Made by a program: the position numbers and the translations under genes
The notes under the pieces: generated by a model
Told to the model about the DNA's origin: nothing
What the model saw: the letters and a program-made list of their open reading frames with translations, nothing else
Databases searched by the model: none
Part shown: positions 1 to 8,963 of the stretch, piece by piece
Numbering within the stretch: position 1 is the first letter of the stretch
Layout: each line of letters opens with the position of its first letter
Assembly: GCF_041075285.1 (NCBI RefSeq)
Contig: NZ_CP163512.1
Location: 1,736,001-1,800,000 of the forward strand
Length of the DNA stretch: 64,000 bases
Origin: Providencia rettgeri
Lineage (GTDB): Bacteria; Pseudomonadota; Gammaproteobacteria; Enterobacterales; Enterobacteriaceae
Direction of reading: 5' to 3'

Positions 1-501
1 CGTGAAATCGACTTTCGCAACACAGTAATTTTAATGACTGCCAATTTAGGCAGTGACTTATTGATGCAACAGCTTGAAGAATTCCCGGATTCCAGCGACA
101 GCGAATTGCATGAATTACTGCGCCCAACACTGCGCGACCATTTCCAGCCTGCCTTATTAGCCCGTTTCCAAACCCTTATTTACCGCCCATTAGGGCCAAC
201 CGCCCTGCGCACCATTGTTGAAATGAAGCTAGGCAGCGTCATCAAACGTCTGCAACTGCATTACGGTTTAGCAGGACATGTTGAAGAGGCTCTCTATGAC
301 ACATTAGTCAGCGCCTGCCTGCTGCCCGATACCGGGGCCCGTAATATAGATAGCCTGCTCAATCAGCAAATTTTGCCCGTCCTTAGCCAGCAGTTACTGA
401 TGCGCCAATCCACACAACAGCACGCTCAATCCATAACTCTTGGTTATGATGAGGAAGAAGGTATAACCTTGAGTTTTGACGATCGAGGAGTCACATTATG
501 A
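1..501 (+). CDS. tssH: T6SS AAA+ ATPase TssH/ClpV, C-terminal end (5'-truncated by window)
   Basis: The reading frame is open from base 1 and the residues before the first ATG (REIDFRNTVILMTANLGSD) read as the sensor-1 region of a ClpB/ClpV ATPase, so this is the end of a larger gene and not a separate protein starting at base 34. The rest is the small C-terminal AAA+ lid domain (LRPTLRDHFQPALLARF, then the REIV-like helix). ClpV disassembles the contracted TssB/TssC sheath so that its subunits can be reused. The stop overlaps the vgrG start by four bases (ATGA), which indicates translational coupling. Only about 167 residues of a protein usually near 850-900 residues are seen. Confidence 0.93.
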   Translation, partial: REIDFRNTVILMTANLGSDLLMQQLEEFPDSSDSELHELLRPTLRDHFQPALLARFQTLIYRPLGPTALRTIVEMKLGSVIKRLQLHYGLAGHVEEALYDTLVSACLLPDTGARNIDSLLNQQILPVLSQQLLMRQSTQQHAQSITLGYDEEEGITLSFDDRGVTL

Positions 502-2891
502 GAATAACTGAGATTGCTGAAGCCCTCTTACCCGGGCAAAACCGCTACCAACTTGATGTTCAAGGCTATCAAGGCCTGTTGGATGTGGAACATTTTTCAG
601 GGGATGAAGCCGTTAGTGACACCTACCGCTACCAAATCACCTTTACCTGCACTGATAAAGACCTGCAACCCCAGCAACTGCTGCGCCGCAATGCCACATT
701 GACCTTTAACGCCCCCGCCACCACCGTTTTAGGCGTCCCGACGCGCACCGTAACCAAACGCGTGCACGGGACCGTCACCGATTTCCAGCGATTATCTGGC
801 TCCGCCGACGAAGCGCGTTACCAACTGGTTATCGAGCCGTTTTTTGCCCTATTGCGCCACCAAATTCGCACCCACCGCTTTTTTATCAACCAATCGGTGC
901 CTCAAGTCGTGGAGCAAATTCTGCGTGAACACGATTTTAAAGGCTGGCAGTTTGAGTTTACTCTACAAAAAAAATACCCCAAACGCCTGCAAATCAACCA
1001 AATCAATGAAAGTGATAAGCAGTTTATTGAGCGTTTACTCAGTGAAGTGGGGATTTTTTACCACTTTACCCTGCAAGTAGATACCCAAACTGAGGTGATT
1101 AACTTTACCGACAGTCAGCGCGGGTATATTTATGGTAAATCCTTGCCATTAAACAGCCCATCGGGGCTCAGTGATAACCATGCCGACAGCGTGTGGGGTT
1201 TGGCGTTACGTCACCAAGTGGTTGAAAACAGTGTCTTTACCAAGGACTATAACCCTCTGCTGGCTGAAGACACTATGATTTCAGCGGTGGCGGATAGAAG
1301 CTACGGGGAGTATGAAACGCTCAGTTACGGTGATGTCTACCATTACAAGGCACGCCACCTCACTCGCGGCGACAAAATTCAACCTGAGCCGGAAACCGCT
1401 AACTTTTGGGCGCGATTAGACCACGAGCGCTTTCTCGCTCGCCAAACCTTACTGAACGGAAAAACCACCGCACCCGATGTGGTGCCGTTAATGGTGCTAA
1501 AAATCACTGATGACTCGCCAATATCTACCCTGCCCTCCATTTTTCAATCCCCAGTGCTGCTAACCCGCTTGCACTTTGCCGCCAGCCGCGCCAATGCGTT
1601 AATCGTGACATTTGATGCCGTGCCGTACACCGAATCCATCTGTTGGCGTCCTGAGCTCAAACCGCGCCCAGTGATTTCCGGTACCTTGATGGCCCGTGTC
1701 ACCAGCCCAATAAACAATGATATTTATGCCAACCAAAACGAACATGGCTACTATTGGGTCAAATTTGATGCCGACCGTGATACCAAACCTCAAGGGTTTG
1801 AAAGTATGCCTGTGCGTCTTGCCAAACCCTACGCAGGGGACACGTATGGCATGCATTTTCCGTTAATTCAAGGCACGGAAGTGGCGATTGCCTTCCACGA
1901 AGGCGACCCCGACAGGCCGTATATCGCCCATGCCCTGCACGATTCGTCTCACCCTGACCATATCACCGAGCGCAATCGGACCCGCAATGTGATACGCACC
2001 CCGGCAAATAACAAACTGCGCATGGAAGACCTGCGCGGGGAAGAACACATTAAAATCAGCACCGAATACGGCGGTAAAACCCAGCTCAATTTGGGGCATT
2101 TGGTGGACAGTGACAAGCAAAAACGCGGCGATGGTTTTGAATTACGCACCGACAGTTGGGGGGCAATAAGAGCAGGTAAAGGGTTGTTTATCTCCACCGA
2201 TAAGCAAGAAAAAGCTGGCGGTGATGTGTTGGCGATGGAGTCTACAATTAATCAGCTAAGTAGTGCGCTTGATTTAGCACAAACAATAATGAACTTGGCT
2301 AAAAACTCCCAAGTCGTAACATCTGATCATAATAGCCACTCAAATCAAATCGATAATAACTTTGATAAATTATCTCAATCTGCATTAGTTATGTCTTCCC
2401 CAGACGGTATTGCATTTAGTACAACTGGCTATATGCAACAAAGCTCTGATAAAGACTATGTTCTGACCTCTTCAGAGAATGCCTCTATTTCAGCATTTAG
2501 GAGGATCACGATTGCAGCCAAAAAAGGTATTTCAATGTTTGCACACGAGCTAGGTGCAAAAATAGTTGCTGCTTTTGGAAAAGTGGAGATTGAAGCCCAA
2601 GATGATGAAATGGCATTAACCGCTCAAAAAGCGATCAACATCACCAGCAATGAGGACGAAATAACCATCACTGCCAATAAAAAGATCACAGTGCAATGTA
2701 ATGGCTCTTCTATCATTTTGGAAAATGGCAAAATAACATTCGTCACTTCTGGGGACATTGATTTCAAATCTGCTAACGTAAATATGTTATCGCCTGAAAG
2801 TATCTCTGTGCCTTTCAAAGGATTTTCGCTTTGTGAAGCCAAAACACTCAGTGATACATTTAATAACGAAGCTATTGTTAAAATGGACTAA
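498..2891 (+). CDS. vgrG: T6SS spike protein VgrG (TssI)
   Basis: A 797-residue trimeric spike protein that caps the Hcp tube and carries effectors. The N-terminal two thirds show the gp27/gp5-like VgrG core (FINQSVPQVVEQIL, DKQFIERLLSEVGIFYHF, an OB-fold region ending in GDPDRPYIAHALHDS). From about residue 580 the protein continues as a repetitive beta-rich extension of the DUF2345 type (ITIAAKKGISMFA, then repeated short beta strands). It starts inside the tssH stop (ATGA) and is followed two bases later by the DUF4123 gene. Codon and base use change sharply near base 2235: the core is GC-richer and the extension AT-rich, as if the 3' end had been exchanged together with the downstream cargo. 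The extreme C terminus is the part expected to choose the adaptor and effector. Confidence 0.96.
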   Translation: MRITEIAEALLPGQNRYQLDVQGYQGLLDVEHFSGDEAVSDTYRYQITFTCTDKDLQPQQLLRRNATLTFNAPATTVLGVPTRTVTKRVHGTVTDFQRLSGSADEARYQLVIEPFFALLRHQIRTHRFFINQSVPQVVEQILREHDFKGWQFEFTLQKKYPKRLQINQINESDKQFIERLLSEVGIFYHFTLQVDTQTEVINFTDSQRGYIYGKSLPLNSPSGLSDNHADSVWGLALRHQVVENSVFTKDYNPLLAEDTMISAVADRSYGEYETLSYGDVYHYKARHLTRGDKIQPEPETANFWARLDHERFLARQTLLNGKTTAPDVVPLMVLKITDDSPISTLPSIFQSPVLLTRLHFAASRANALIVTFDAVPYTESICWRPELKPRPVISGTLMARVTSPINNDIYANQNEHGYYWVKFDADRDTKPQGFESMPVRLAKPYAGDTYGMHFPLIQGTEVAIAFHEGDPDRPYIAHALHDSSHPDHITERNRTRNVIRTPANNKLRMEDLRGEEHIKISTEYGGKTQLNLGHLVDSDKQKRGDGFELRTDSWGAIRAGKGLFISTDKQEKAGGDVLAMESTINQLSSALDLAQTIMNLAKNSQVVTSDHNSHSNQIDNNFDKLSQSALVMSSPDGIAFSTTGYMQQSSDKDYVLTSSENASISAFRRITIAAKKGISMFAHELGAKIVAAFGKVEIEAQDDEMALTAQKAINITSNEDEITITANKKITVQCNGSSIILENGKITFVTSGDIDFKSANVNMLSPESISVPFKGFSLCEAKTLSDTFNNEAIVKMD

Positions 2892-2893
2892 AT

Positions 2894-3736
2894 ATGGACG
2901 TTTCACTACACTTTCAGGATGCCTATCCAATCCACTTTCATACCCATGTAATTATTGACAGAGTGATTTACCCCAACTTGCCTATTGCATGGAATGCAAG
3001 TCCGATTATTACTGAGATTACAGCACCACAGGCTCACTTATATCCTTTTCTTGTCGACTTATGTCATCTAAACACTGAACAAATACCGATACTAGAAAAA
3101 ATGATATTAGATTCAAAAAAAAGCGGTGGTGTAATGTTAATTAAAAGCCATTATGACCATGATACGCTCATCTATCTACTCGCTAATGCTTTAATCTACA
3201 CGCCAAGCACAGGTGATAATTATTTACTACGTTATTATGACCATAATGTTATTCTACAATTAATAAGAATAATCCCGCATAATCAACTTTATAATAAAGT
3301 AAAATCTCTGGGAATAGAATTTTTTACATTCCATAGCCAATTTGGCCATATAACCTATACACTTGATTTTGAACAAACAACAAATAATAACAAAGTCGAG
3401 TTATTAACTCACCTTGCAAATATCGGTATAATAAATATAGCCATTAGAAAAATAAATAATGATATGGATATCGATACATATTTTAAAGTCAGCCAAACAC
3501 TTGAAGATAAAATCAATATTGCACGCAATACATTTTCTCTAACGGATATTAATGATATCGTTTCTTTTATTACACAATGTATACTTATTCATGATATTTA
3601 TTATCAATCACCTCTGATCATCAATATATTAAAAGAAACAAGTCAATATCCAGGTTGCTTCCATGAAAGTCTTTCTTTATTAAAAACTAACGACTGGAAT
3701 AGCATTCTCACGTATTGTGAAAACACATATAATTAA
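2894..3736 (+). CDS. DUF4123 T6SS effector adaptor/chaperone (Tap/TEC type)
   Basis: A 280-residue soluble protein immediately behind vgrG and eight bases before the effector gene, the usual place for a DUF4123 adaptor that loads an effector on its cognate VgrG. The family pattern is visible at residues ~75-125: a GGVMLIKS strand, then a helix, then LLRYYDHNVILQLI, which matches the typical 'fRfYDPRvl' signature. The gene is very AT-rich, like the rest of the cargo block. Substrate specificity (the VasX-like protein downstream) is inferred from position. Confidence 0.8.
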   Translation: MDVSLHFQDAYPIHFHTHVIIDRVIYPNLPIAWNASPIITEITAPQAHLYPFLVDLCHLNTEQIPILEKMILDSKKSGGVMLIKSHYDHDTLIYLLANALIYTPSTGDNYLLRYYDHNVILQLIRIIPHNQLYNKVKSLGIEFFTFHSQFGHITYTLDFEQTTNNNKVELLTHLANIGIINIAIRKINNDMDIDTYFKVSQTLEDKINIARNTFSLTDINDIVSFITQCILIHDIYYQSPLIINILKETSQYPGCFHESLSLLKTNDWNSILTYCENTYN

Positions 3737-3744
3737 GGAATATT

Positions 3745-6315
3745 ATGTCTTGTAATTTTTGCGAAAGAAGAGGCGTGGCTATCCTCCCTGTCCGTTCAGC
3801 TATCAACAAAAAAAATTCGGGGGCACCAGAATTGCCACCTGAATTTTCGGTTAGTGTTAGTGCCCGTGGTGAGATTAAATATACTGCTCGTCTTCTTAGA
3901 AAAGGCTATCTTCACGTATTCGATGAAAACAGAGAGATATGGACTGATTATATAATTACGGAAGATGGCTATTACTGGAAAATAACATCGGATACACCCT
4001 CAATTATTCCTAAATTAGGTCAAAAACCTTGTGCTTCAAACCCAAATGAAGTTGCAAGGGCCTCATTTATCTCTTTACCGCTTGCATTAAACCCAAATGA
4101 TAATGGCCGTTTTTGGTTTGCATGGTCACAATATGCATGGACCGATGCTGTTCGCGAAATGCATCACCAAACAGAAGTTCGTGAAAAAAACATGCAATGC
4201 TTTGATTTAAAACTGTGGTTGTCAGCGAAAAAAGCAGATCAGACTGTGCCATTAACTCAACTTCGCCAAGTTGTTGCTGAATATTGTGACACAAAAATCC
4301 CAGAATCTTCTTTTGAGTTTTATTCATCCCCATGGTTAATAAAAACAAAGTCGGATGGTGACTTTTTATTAAATACGGCCACAAATTTAGCCTGCTCACC
4401 ACTAAAACCCGATTCATCTCGCGCAGCAATTATCCACCTTCAAGACCCTATCGCAATTTCAGAAGATTTATCTCAGTTAATGCTACAATCACACGATAAC
4501 TTTCAAACCGTATGTAAAAACAATCCTAAATTAAGTGATTTTGAAAGAAAACTCGCTTCATTTTCAAACATGACCTTAGCAGAATATAACGTCAAGGAAA
4601 ATAACAAACGCCAGCAATTCTTAGCCACTGAAGAGCTTGAAAACAAAGCCTATTTTGGTGATGGCGAAACATTTATCTGGCCAAGCATTGCAGAAAAGAA
4701 TGCAAAAAAAATACGAGATTATACAAATGAAAATTACGAGTCGTGGGCTGATAATGAATGGGACCGCTATTTAGCTCATACGAATAAAAACAATATTGAA
4801 CAATTCAAACACGATTTCGATACACAAAAAAAGGAATATGAATCTAACTACGAACACCCTCTTTTTGATATGTACCTCGCAACACTAAAACATTCTTTTT
4901 TTATAAATTACTTTATTTATAATTTTGACAAGAATAATAAAACAAGTGGAGGAAATTATATAGACACCTTAAGTTCTTGCTTAATTGGTAGCCAGCTCAG
5001 TTCTGAATGTGCAGATTATATTGAAACACAATTAAATGGTAATTTTCTTGATACAAAAAATATTTTTATGCGAGCCTATATTTTTAATCAAAATGATACG
5101 ACGCAATTTTATAAAGAACATATCCCAAAATCCATTGATAATTTACAACTAAAATCATTACCATGGGGAAACTTATTCTCTTTCCACAGTGAAATTATAA
5201 GCAAGTTAGCCGACAATATTAACTTTCATGATAAACTTAATACATTAAATTATGTGTTAGCTGCCCCCATCATTCGAGTATTAAAAAATGCCTCGCTTTA
5301 TAAAACTTCAAGCTTTCCCGTATTGCTTGCTATCAATGAAAATAGCCCATTGATTAGTATGTTAGAGAAAAACACACGAAATAAACTATCCAAAAAGCTG
5401 ACGGAAGTAATTGTTCGTGAAACCTTTAATGGTCATGGAATGAAACCAATGGAAAAAAACAATGCTAGAAAGATTTTTAGCAACGCAATTGAAAGCCAGA
5501 TAAAACAACAAGGTATTGCAGACACAGTACTCACAGAAATGGGAATAAAAAATGCTCATGGGGGAAACTTAACCGGAGATGGAGTACTGCGTAGCAATGT
5601 ATTATTAACCGAAAATATGCACTTTGAATTTAAAGGAAAAACGCCTACTCAAATCTTAGAGATAGCCAAGGATATTACTAATAACATTACAACCTCTGAA
5701 CAAGCTCATAATTTTTACTTAAAACAGAAATTGTCCGTCACTGCGGCCACTGGAGGGATTGCTTCTATTCTTTTTCAACTTGCTGCGATTGCCTCCATGG
5801 TAGAACAAGAAAGTGCCTGGTATGGCGGCATAAAAACTCACAGTGCACAACGGCTATCCGCAAGTTGGATTGGCGTTACAGGTGCGACTCTTGAATTTGC
5901 ATTTGCCTCACTAAATGCAGGAGCTAAAGGGGCACTAACGGAGGTTCGCTGGTTTAGAGTACTTTCTAGAGCTGCTAAAGGTGTATCTATCGTGGGTATT
6001 GCTATACTTGCTTATTTAGACCTATTAGACGCAAATAAAGAAGAATTAAAAGGAAATATAATATTAACGAGATTATATTATTTTTCTAGTTTCCTAGGTT
6101 TTTTATTAATAGTTTGTATTCTAGGTAAAATTCCTGTTTTGGGAGTCATTATCTCACTTATCTATGTCGCAACTGCTTTTTATATTGAATACTATAAGCC
6201 AAATGATTTAATGATATGGATGAATAAATGCATGTATTTTGGCAAAAACAATGAAGGATTATTTACATTAGCTAAAGATGAAGATGAAGCCTTTGCTAAA
6301 CTTTGGGATAATTAA
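3745..6315 (+). CDS. VasX-like T6SS membrane-targeting effector (BTH_I2691 family type)
   Basis: An 856-residue protein with a clear AAGGA ribosome site. The N terminus, CNFCERRGVAILPVRSA, carries the Cys-x2-Cys and 'ILPVR' motif typical of the VasX N-terminal region, and is followed by a beta-rich segment (ARLLRKGYLHVFDE). The middle is hydrophilic. The C terminus holds hydrophobic segments at about 665-686, 707-727, 745-762 and a long pair at 777-816, then a conserved 40-residue tail with NKCMYFGKNN and DEDEAFAKLW. By family knowledge such proteins are injected by T6SS and permeabilise the target inner membrane in a colicin-like way. It lies after vgrG and its adaptor and before the probable immunity genes. 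Pore formation is inference from the family. Confidence 0.82.
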   Translation: MSCNFCERRGVAILPVRSAINKKNSGAPELPPEFSVSVSARGEIKYTARLLRKGYLHVFDENREIWTDYIITEDGYYWKITSDTPSIIPKLGQKPCASNPNEVARASFISLPLALNPNDNGRFWFAWSQYAWTDAVREMHHQTEVREKNMQCFDLKLWLSAKKADQTVPLTQLRQVVAEYCDTKIPESSFEFYSSPWLIKTKSDGDFLLNTATNLACSPLKPDSSRAAIIHLQDPIAISEDLSQLMLQSHDNFQTVCKNNPKLSDFERKLASFSNMTLAEYNVKENNKRQQFLATEELENKAYFGDGETFIWPSIAEKNAKKIRDYTNENYESWADNEWDRYLAHTNKNNIEQFKHDFDTQKKEYESNYEHPLFDMYLATLKHSFFINYFIYNFDKNNKTSGGNYIDTLSSCLIGSQLSSECADYIETQLNGNFLDTKNIFMRAYIFNQNDTTQFYKEHIPKSIDNLQLKSLPWGNLFSFHSEIISKLADNINFHDKLNTLNYVLAAPIIRVLKNASLYKTSSFPVLLAINENSPLISMLEKNTRNKLSKKLTEVIVRETFNGHGMKPMEKNNARKIFSNAIESQIKQQGIADTVLTEMGIKNAHGGNLTGDGVLRSNVLLTENMHFEFKGKTPTQILEIAKDITNNITTSEQAHNFYLKQKLSVTAATGGIASILFQLAAIASMVEQESAWYGGIKTHSAQRLSASWIGVTGATLEFAFASLNAGAKGALTEVRWFRVLSRAAKGVSIVGIAILAYLDLLDANKEELKGNIILTRLYYFSSFLGFLLIVCILGKIPVLGVIISLIYVATAFYIEYYKPNDLMIWMNKCMYFGKNNEGLFTLAKDEDEAFAKLWDN

Positions 6316-6337
6316 CTTAAATTGAGATGGAACATAA

Positions 6338-7315
6338 ATGAAAAAAATTAAAGAAATATTGATTAATTTTCCCATTAATCGCTACTTAGATGCAAAAGAT
6401 TTAGACAATCACTTACGCCAAGGCCAGCGACTTGACAATATTATACAGCAAGATTTAATGAGTGATTTATCACTCATTAAATTAAACTCAACCTTTTTAG
6501 AAGTCACGGATGCTCACTATAAAGATAGGGGTTTTTTTTCTTTTGCAATTTTATTTTTTATAACATTAGCAGTCTCTTTCACGGTTATAACAGCTTTTTC
6601 TCCGTTTGGACTCGATTGGTTTAAGATTTCAGTTTCAGCCTCATCTATATTATTTATGCTTTATTTTCTAAAAATTGAATGCTTTATTTATACCCACTAC
6701 CCTATTCGCTTTAATCGCAAAAAGCAGCTTGTTCATCTTTTCCGTATCAATGGTAAAGTACAAACTATTCCATGGAAAAATATCTATTTTACGCTACGGC
6801 AAGAAAGACCCGATGGGCTCAGCCCGAAAACATGGTACCTGTGTGGCCATATCCTTGATGATGAAGGGCTGCGAGTAATTGATACATTCACCGTCAGCAT
6901 GTGCTCACTCTATAAAGATGAAGTGTTGCGCTTTTGGGAGTTTGTTCGCCGGTATATGGAAGATAAGAAAGGGGTGAAAGAGGTTGCTGAGATTTCCCAC
7001 TGGTTTTTACCCATCAACGAGCAAAAAGAGCCGTTAGGGCTTGGTTTTCGCATGCTCAATATGCGCGTGGGTCGCATTGGGTCGATTCTGCTTTTTCCGC
7101 TGCATATACTGCAAGCCCCTGCCCGCTGGTTCTCTTTTCAAACCAGTAAAATTCCCCAATGGACACCCGAGGTGGAAGCTGACTGCCAGATTGAGGACAA
7201 TGACCCATATCAATTGGATTGCCACAGTGTTGATATGAAATGGCATTGGCGGTATTTACTTTTTTGGCGTTACGCGAAAAGCACTGCGGTAGCAAGTAAA
7301 CGTTGGAAAAAATAA
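6338..7315 (+). CDS. Putative immunity membrane protein, copy 1
   Basis: A 325-residue protein with a soluble N terminus, two membrane segments at about residues 66-88 and 96-117, and a ~200-residue C-terminal domain after the invariant HYPIRFNRKKQL motif. It resembles the DUF6708-type membrane proteins found beside T6SS effectors, though I am not certain of that family number. It starts 22 bases after the effector stop. A membrane-located partner for a membrane-attacking effector suggests an immunity role, as with TsiV2 for VasX; this is inferred from position and topology. Two further copies follow. Across the three copies the C-terminal half is almost identical, while residues ~10-105, including the first membrane segment, differ. 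Confidence 0.72.
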   Translation: MKKIKEILINFPINRYLDAKDLDNHLRQGQRLDNIIQQDLMSDLSLIKLNSTFLEVTDAHYKDRGFFSFAILFFITLAVSFTVITAFSPFGLDWFKISVSASSILFMLYFLKIECFIYTHYPIRFNRKKQLVHLFRINGKVQTIPWKNIYFTLRQERPDGLSPKTWYLCGHILDDEGLRVIDTFTVSMCSLYKDEVLRFWEFVRRYMEDKKGVKEVAEISHWFLPINEQKEPLGLGFRMLNMRVGRIGSILLFPLHILQAPARWFSFQTSKIPQWTPEVEADCQIEDNDPYQLDCHSVDMKWHWRYLLFWRYAKSTAVASKRWKK

Positions 7316-7333
7316 CGCATCTCTCTTTAATAT

Positions 7334-7630
7334 TTGGTATGCCTGTATAAAAACGCGAGGTGCTCAGCGGCTACATCTAATTTATATTTCGTTTCTGGCT
7401 CGCTAGGTATAGCGTTAATACTTTGCCTATTATTTTTGCGTCGAATTCCCATTGTAGGTTTTTTCATATCAATCCTTTACCTTGGTGTTACATTTTATAT
7501 AGAAAACTATAAGCCAAATGATTTAATGTTATGGATAAATAAATGCATGTACTTTGGCAAAAATAATGAAGGGTTATTTGCATTAGCCAAAGATGAAGAC
7601 GAAGCATTTGCCAAATTGTGGGAAAAATAA
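7334..7630 (+). pseudogene. Orphan effector C-terminal tip, copy 1
   Basis: An open 98-codon stretch whose last ~82 residues align with effector residues 777-856: hydrophobic hairpin, then YKPNDLM, NKCMYFGKNNEGLF and AKDEDEAFAKLW. The only upstream initiator is TTG at 7334, without a Shine-Dalgarno sequence, and the preceding residues do not resemble the effector. I read it as a displaced toxin tip left by recombination at the effector/immunity junction. The frame is still intact, so it could act as a donor for recombination with the full effector gene or be expressed as a small membrane protein. Confidence 0.8.
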
Positions 7631-7650
7631 ATTAACGTATTGAAATAGTT

Positions 7651-8628
7651 ATGACAAAAATCCAAGAGAAGTTAATACAATTTACCATTGATCGCTTTTT
7701 AGATAGTGATGATTTGTGGAACCATGTACGCCAAGGCCAGCGACTTGACAATATTACACAACGAGACTTAATGAGTGATTTATCACTCATTAAGTTAAAC
7801 TCAACCTTTTTAGAAGTCACGGATGCTCACTATAAAGATAGAGGATTCCTTTCTTTTGCAGTTCTATTATTTTCTGCATTATTATTATATTTTATAGTCG
7901 ATATTATTTTTTTTTCATCACATATAAATTTGTTCGCTGTTACTATAGTGACTCTTACCCTGTTATTTACACTTTATTTTCTGAAAGTTGAATGCTTTAT
8001 TTATACCCACTACCCTATTCGCTTTAATCGCAAAAAGCAACTTGTTCACCTTTTCCGTACCAATGGCAAGGTACAAACTATTCCATGGGAAAATATCTAT
8101 TTTACGCTACGGCAAGAAAGACCCGATGGCCTCAGCATGAAAACGTGGTACCTGTGTGGCCATATCCTTGATGATGAAGGGCTGCGAGTAATTGATACAT
8201 TCACCGTCAGCATGTGCTCACTCTATAAAGATGAAGTGTTGCGCTTTTGGGAGTTTGTTCGCCGGTATATGGAAGATAAGAAAGGGGTGAAAGAGGTCGC
8301 TGAGATTTCCCACTGGTTTTTACCCATCAACGAGCAAAAAGAGCCGTTAGGGCTTGGTTTTCGCATGCTCAATATGCGCGTAGGTCGCATTGGGTCGATT
8401 CTGCTTTTTCCGCTGCATATACTGCAAGCTCCTGCCCGCTGGTTCTCTTTTCAAACCAGTAAAATTCCCCAATGGACACCCGAGGTGGAAGCTGACTGCC
8501 AGATTGAGGACAATGACCCATATCAATTAGATTGCCACAGTGTCGATATGAAATGGCATTGGCGGTATTTACTTTTTTGGCGTTATGCAGAAAGCACTGC
8601 GGTAGCAAGTAAACGTTGGAAAAAATAA
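7651..8628 (+). CDS. Putative immunity membrane protein, copy 2
   Basis: The second 325-residue copy, with the same topology: two membrane segments near 67-88 and 95-117, then HYPIRFNRKKQL and the conserved cytoplasmic-type domain. It differs from copy 1 mainly at residues 1-30 (for example DSDDLWNHVRQ) and in the first membrane segment (FLSFAVLLFSALLLYFIVD). No strong ribosome site is seen before its ATG, so it may depend on readthrough or coupling from upstream. The role is inferred as for copy 1; different N-terminal and membrane regions could give protection against different toxin tips. Confidence 0.7.
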   Translation: MTKIQEKLIQFTIDRFLDSDDLWNHVRQGQRLDNITQRDLMSDLSLIKLNSTFLEVTDAHYKDRGFLSFAVLLFSALLLYFIVDIIFFSSHINLFAVTIVTLTLLFTLYFLKVECFIYTHYPIRFNRKKQLVHLFRTNGKVQTIPWENIYFTLRQERPDGLSMKTWYLCGHILDDEGLRVIDTFTVSMCSLYKDEVLRFWEFVRRYMEDKKGVKEVAEISHWFLPINEQKEPLGLGFRMLNMRVGRIGSILLFPLHILQAPARWFSFQTSKIPQWTPEVEADCQIEDNDPYQLDCHSVDMKWHWRYLLFWRYAESTAVASKRWKK

Positions 8629-8646
8629 CGCATCTCTCTTTAATAT

Positions 8647-8943
8647 TTGGTATGCCTATATAAAAACGCGAGGTGCTCAGCGGCTACATCTAATTTAAAT
8701 TTCGTTTCTGGCTCGCTAGGTATAGCATTAATACTTTGCCTATTATTTTTGCGTCGAATTCCCATTGTAGGTTTTTTCATATCAATCCTTTATCTTGGCA
8801 TTACATTTTATATAGAAAACTATAAGCCAAATGATTTAATGATATGGATAAATAAATGCATGTACTTTGGCAAAAATAATGAAGGGTTATTTGCATTAGC
8901 CAAAGATGAAGACGAAGCATTTGCCAAATTGTGGGGAAAATAA
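8647..8943 (+). pseudogene. Orphan effector C-terminal tip, copy 2
   Basis: A near-duplicate of the fragment at 7334-7630, with only a few substitutions (Tyr to Asn early, Val to Ile, LWEK to LWGK at the end). Again there is only a TTG at the left edge and no ribosome site. It sits between immunity copies 2 and 3. The open frame has been kept over 98 codons in both orphan copies, which implies recent duplication or selection. Confidence 0.8.
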
Positions 8944-8963
8944 ATTAGGACATTAAACCTATC

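Noticed and set aside
1599..2197. Overlapping minus-strand open frames inside vgrG
   Set aside because: They are shadows of a gene with clear VgrG motifs, have no ribosome sites and no family resemblance.
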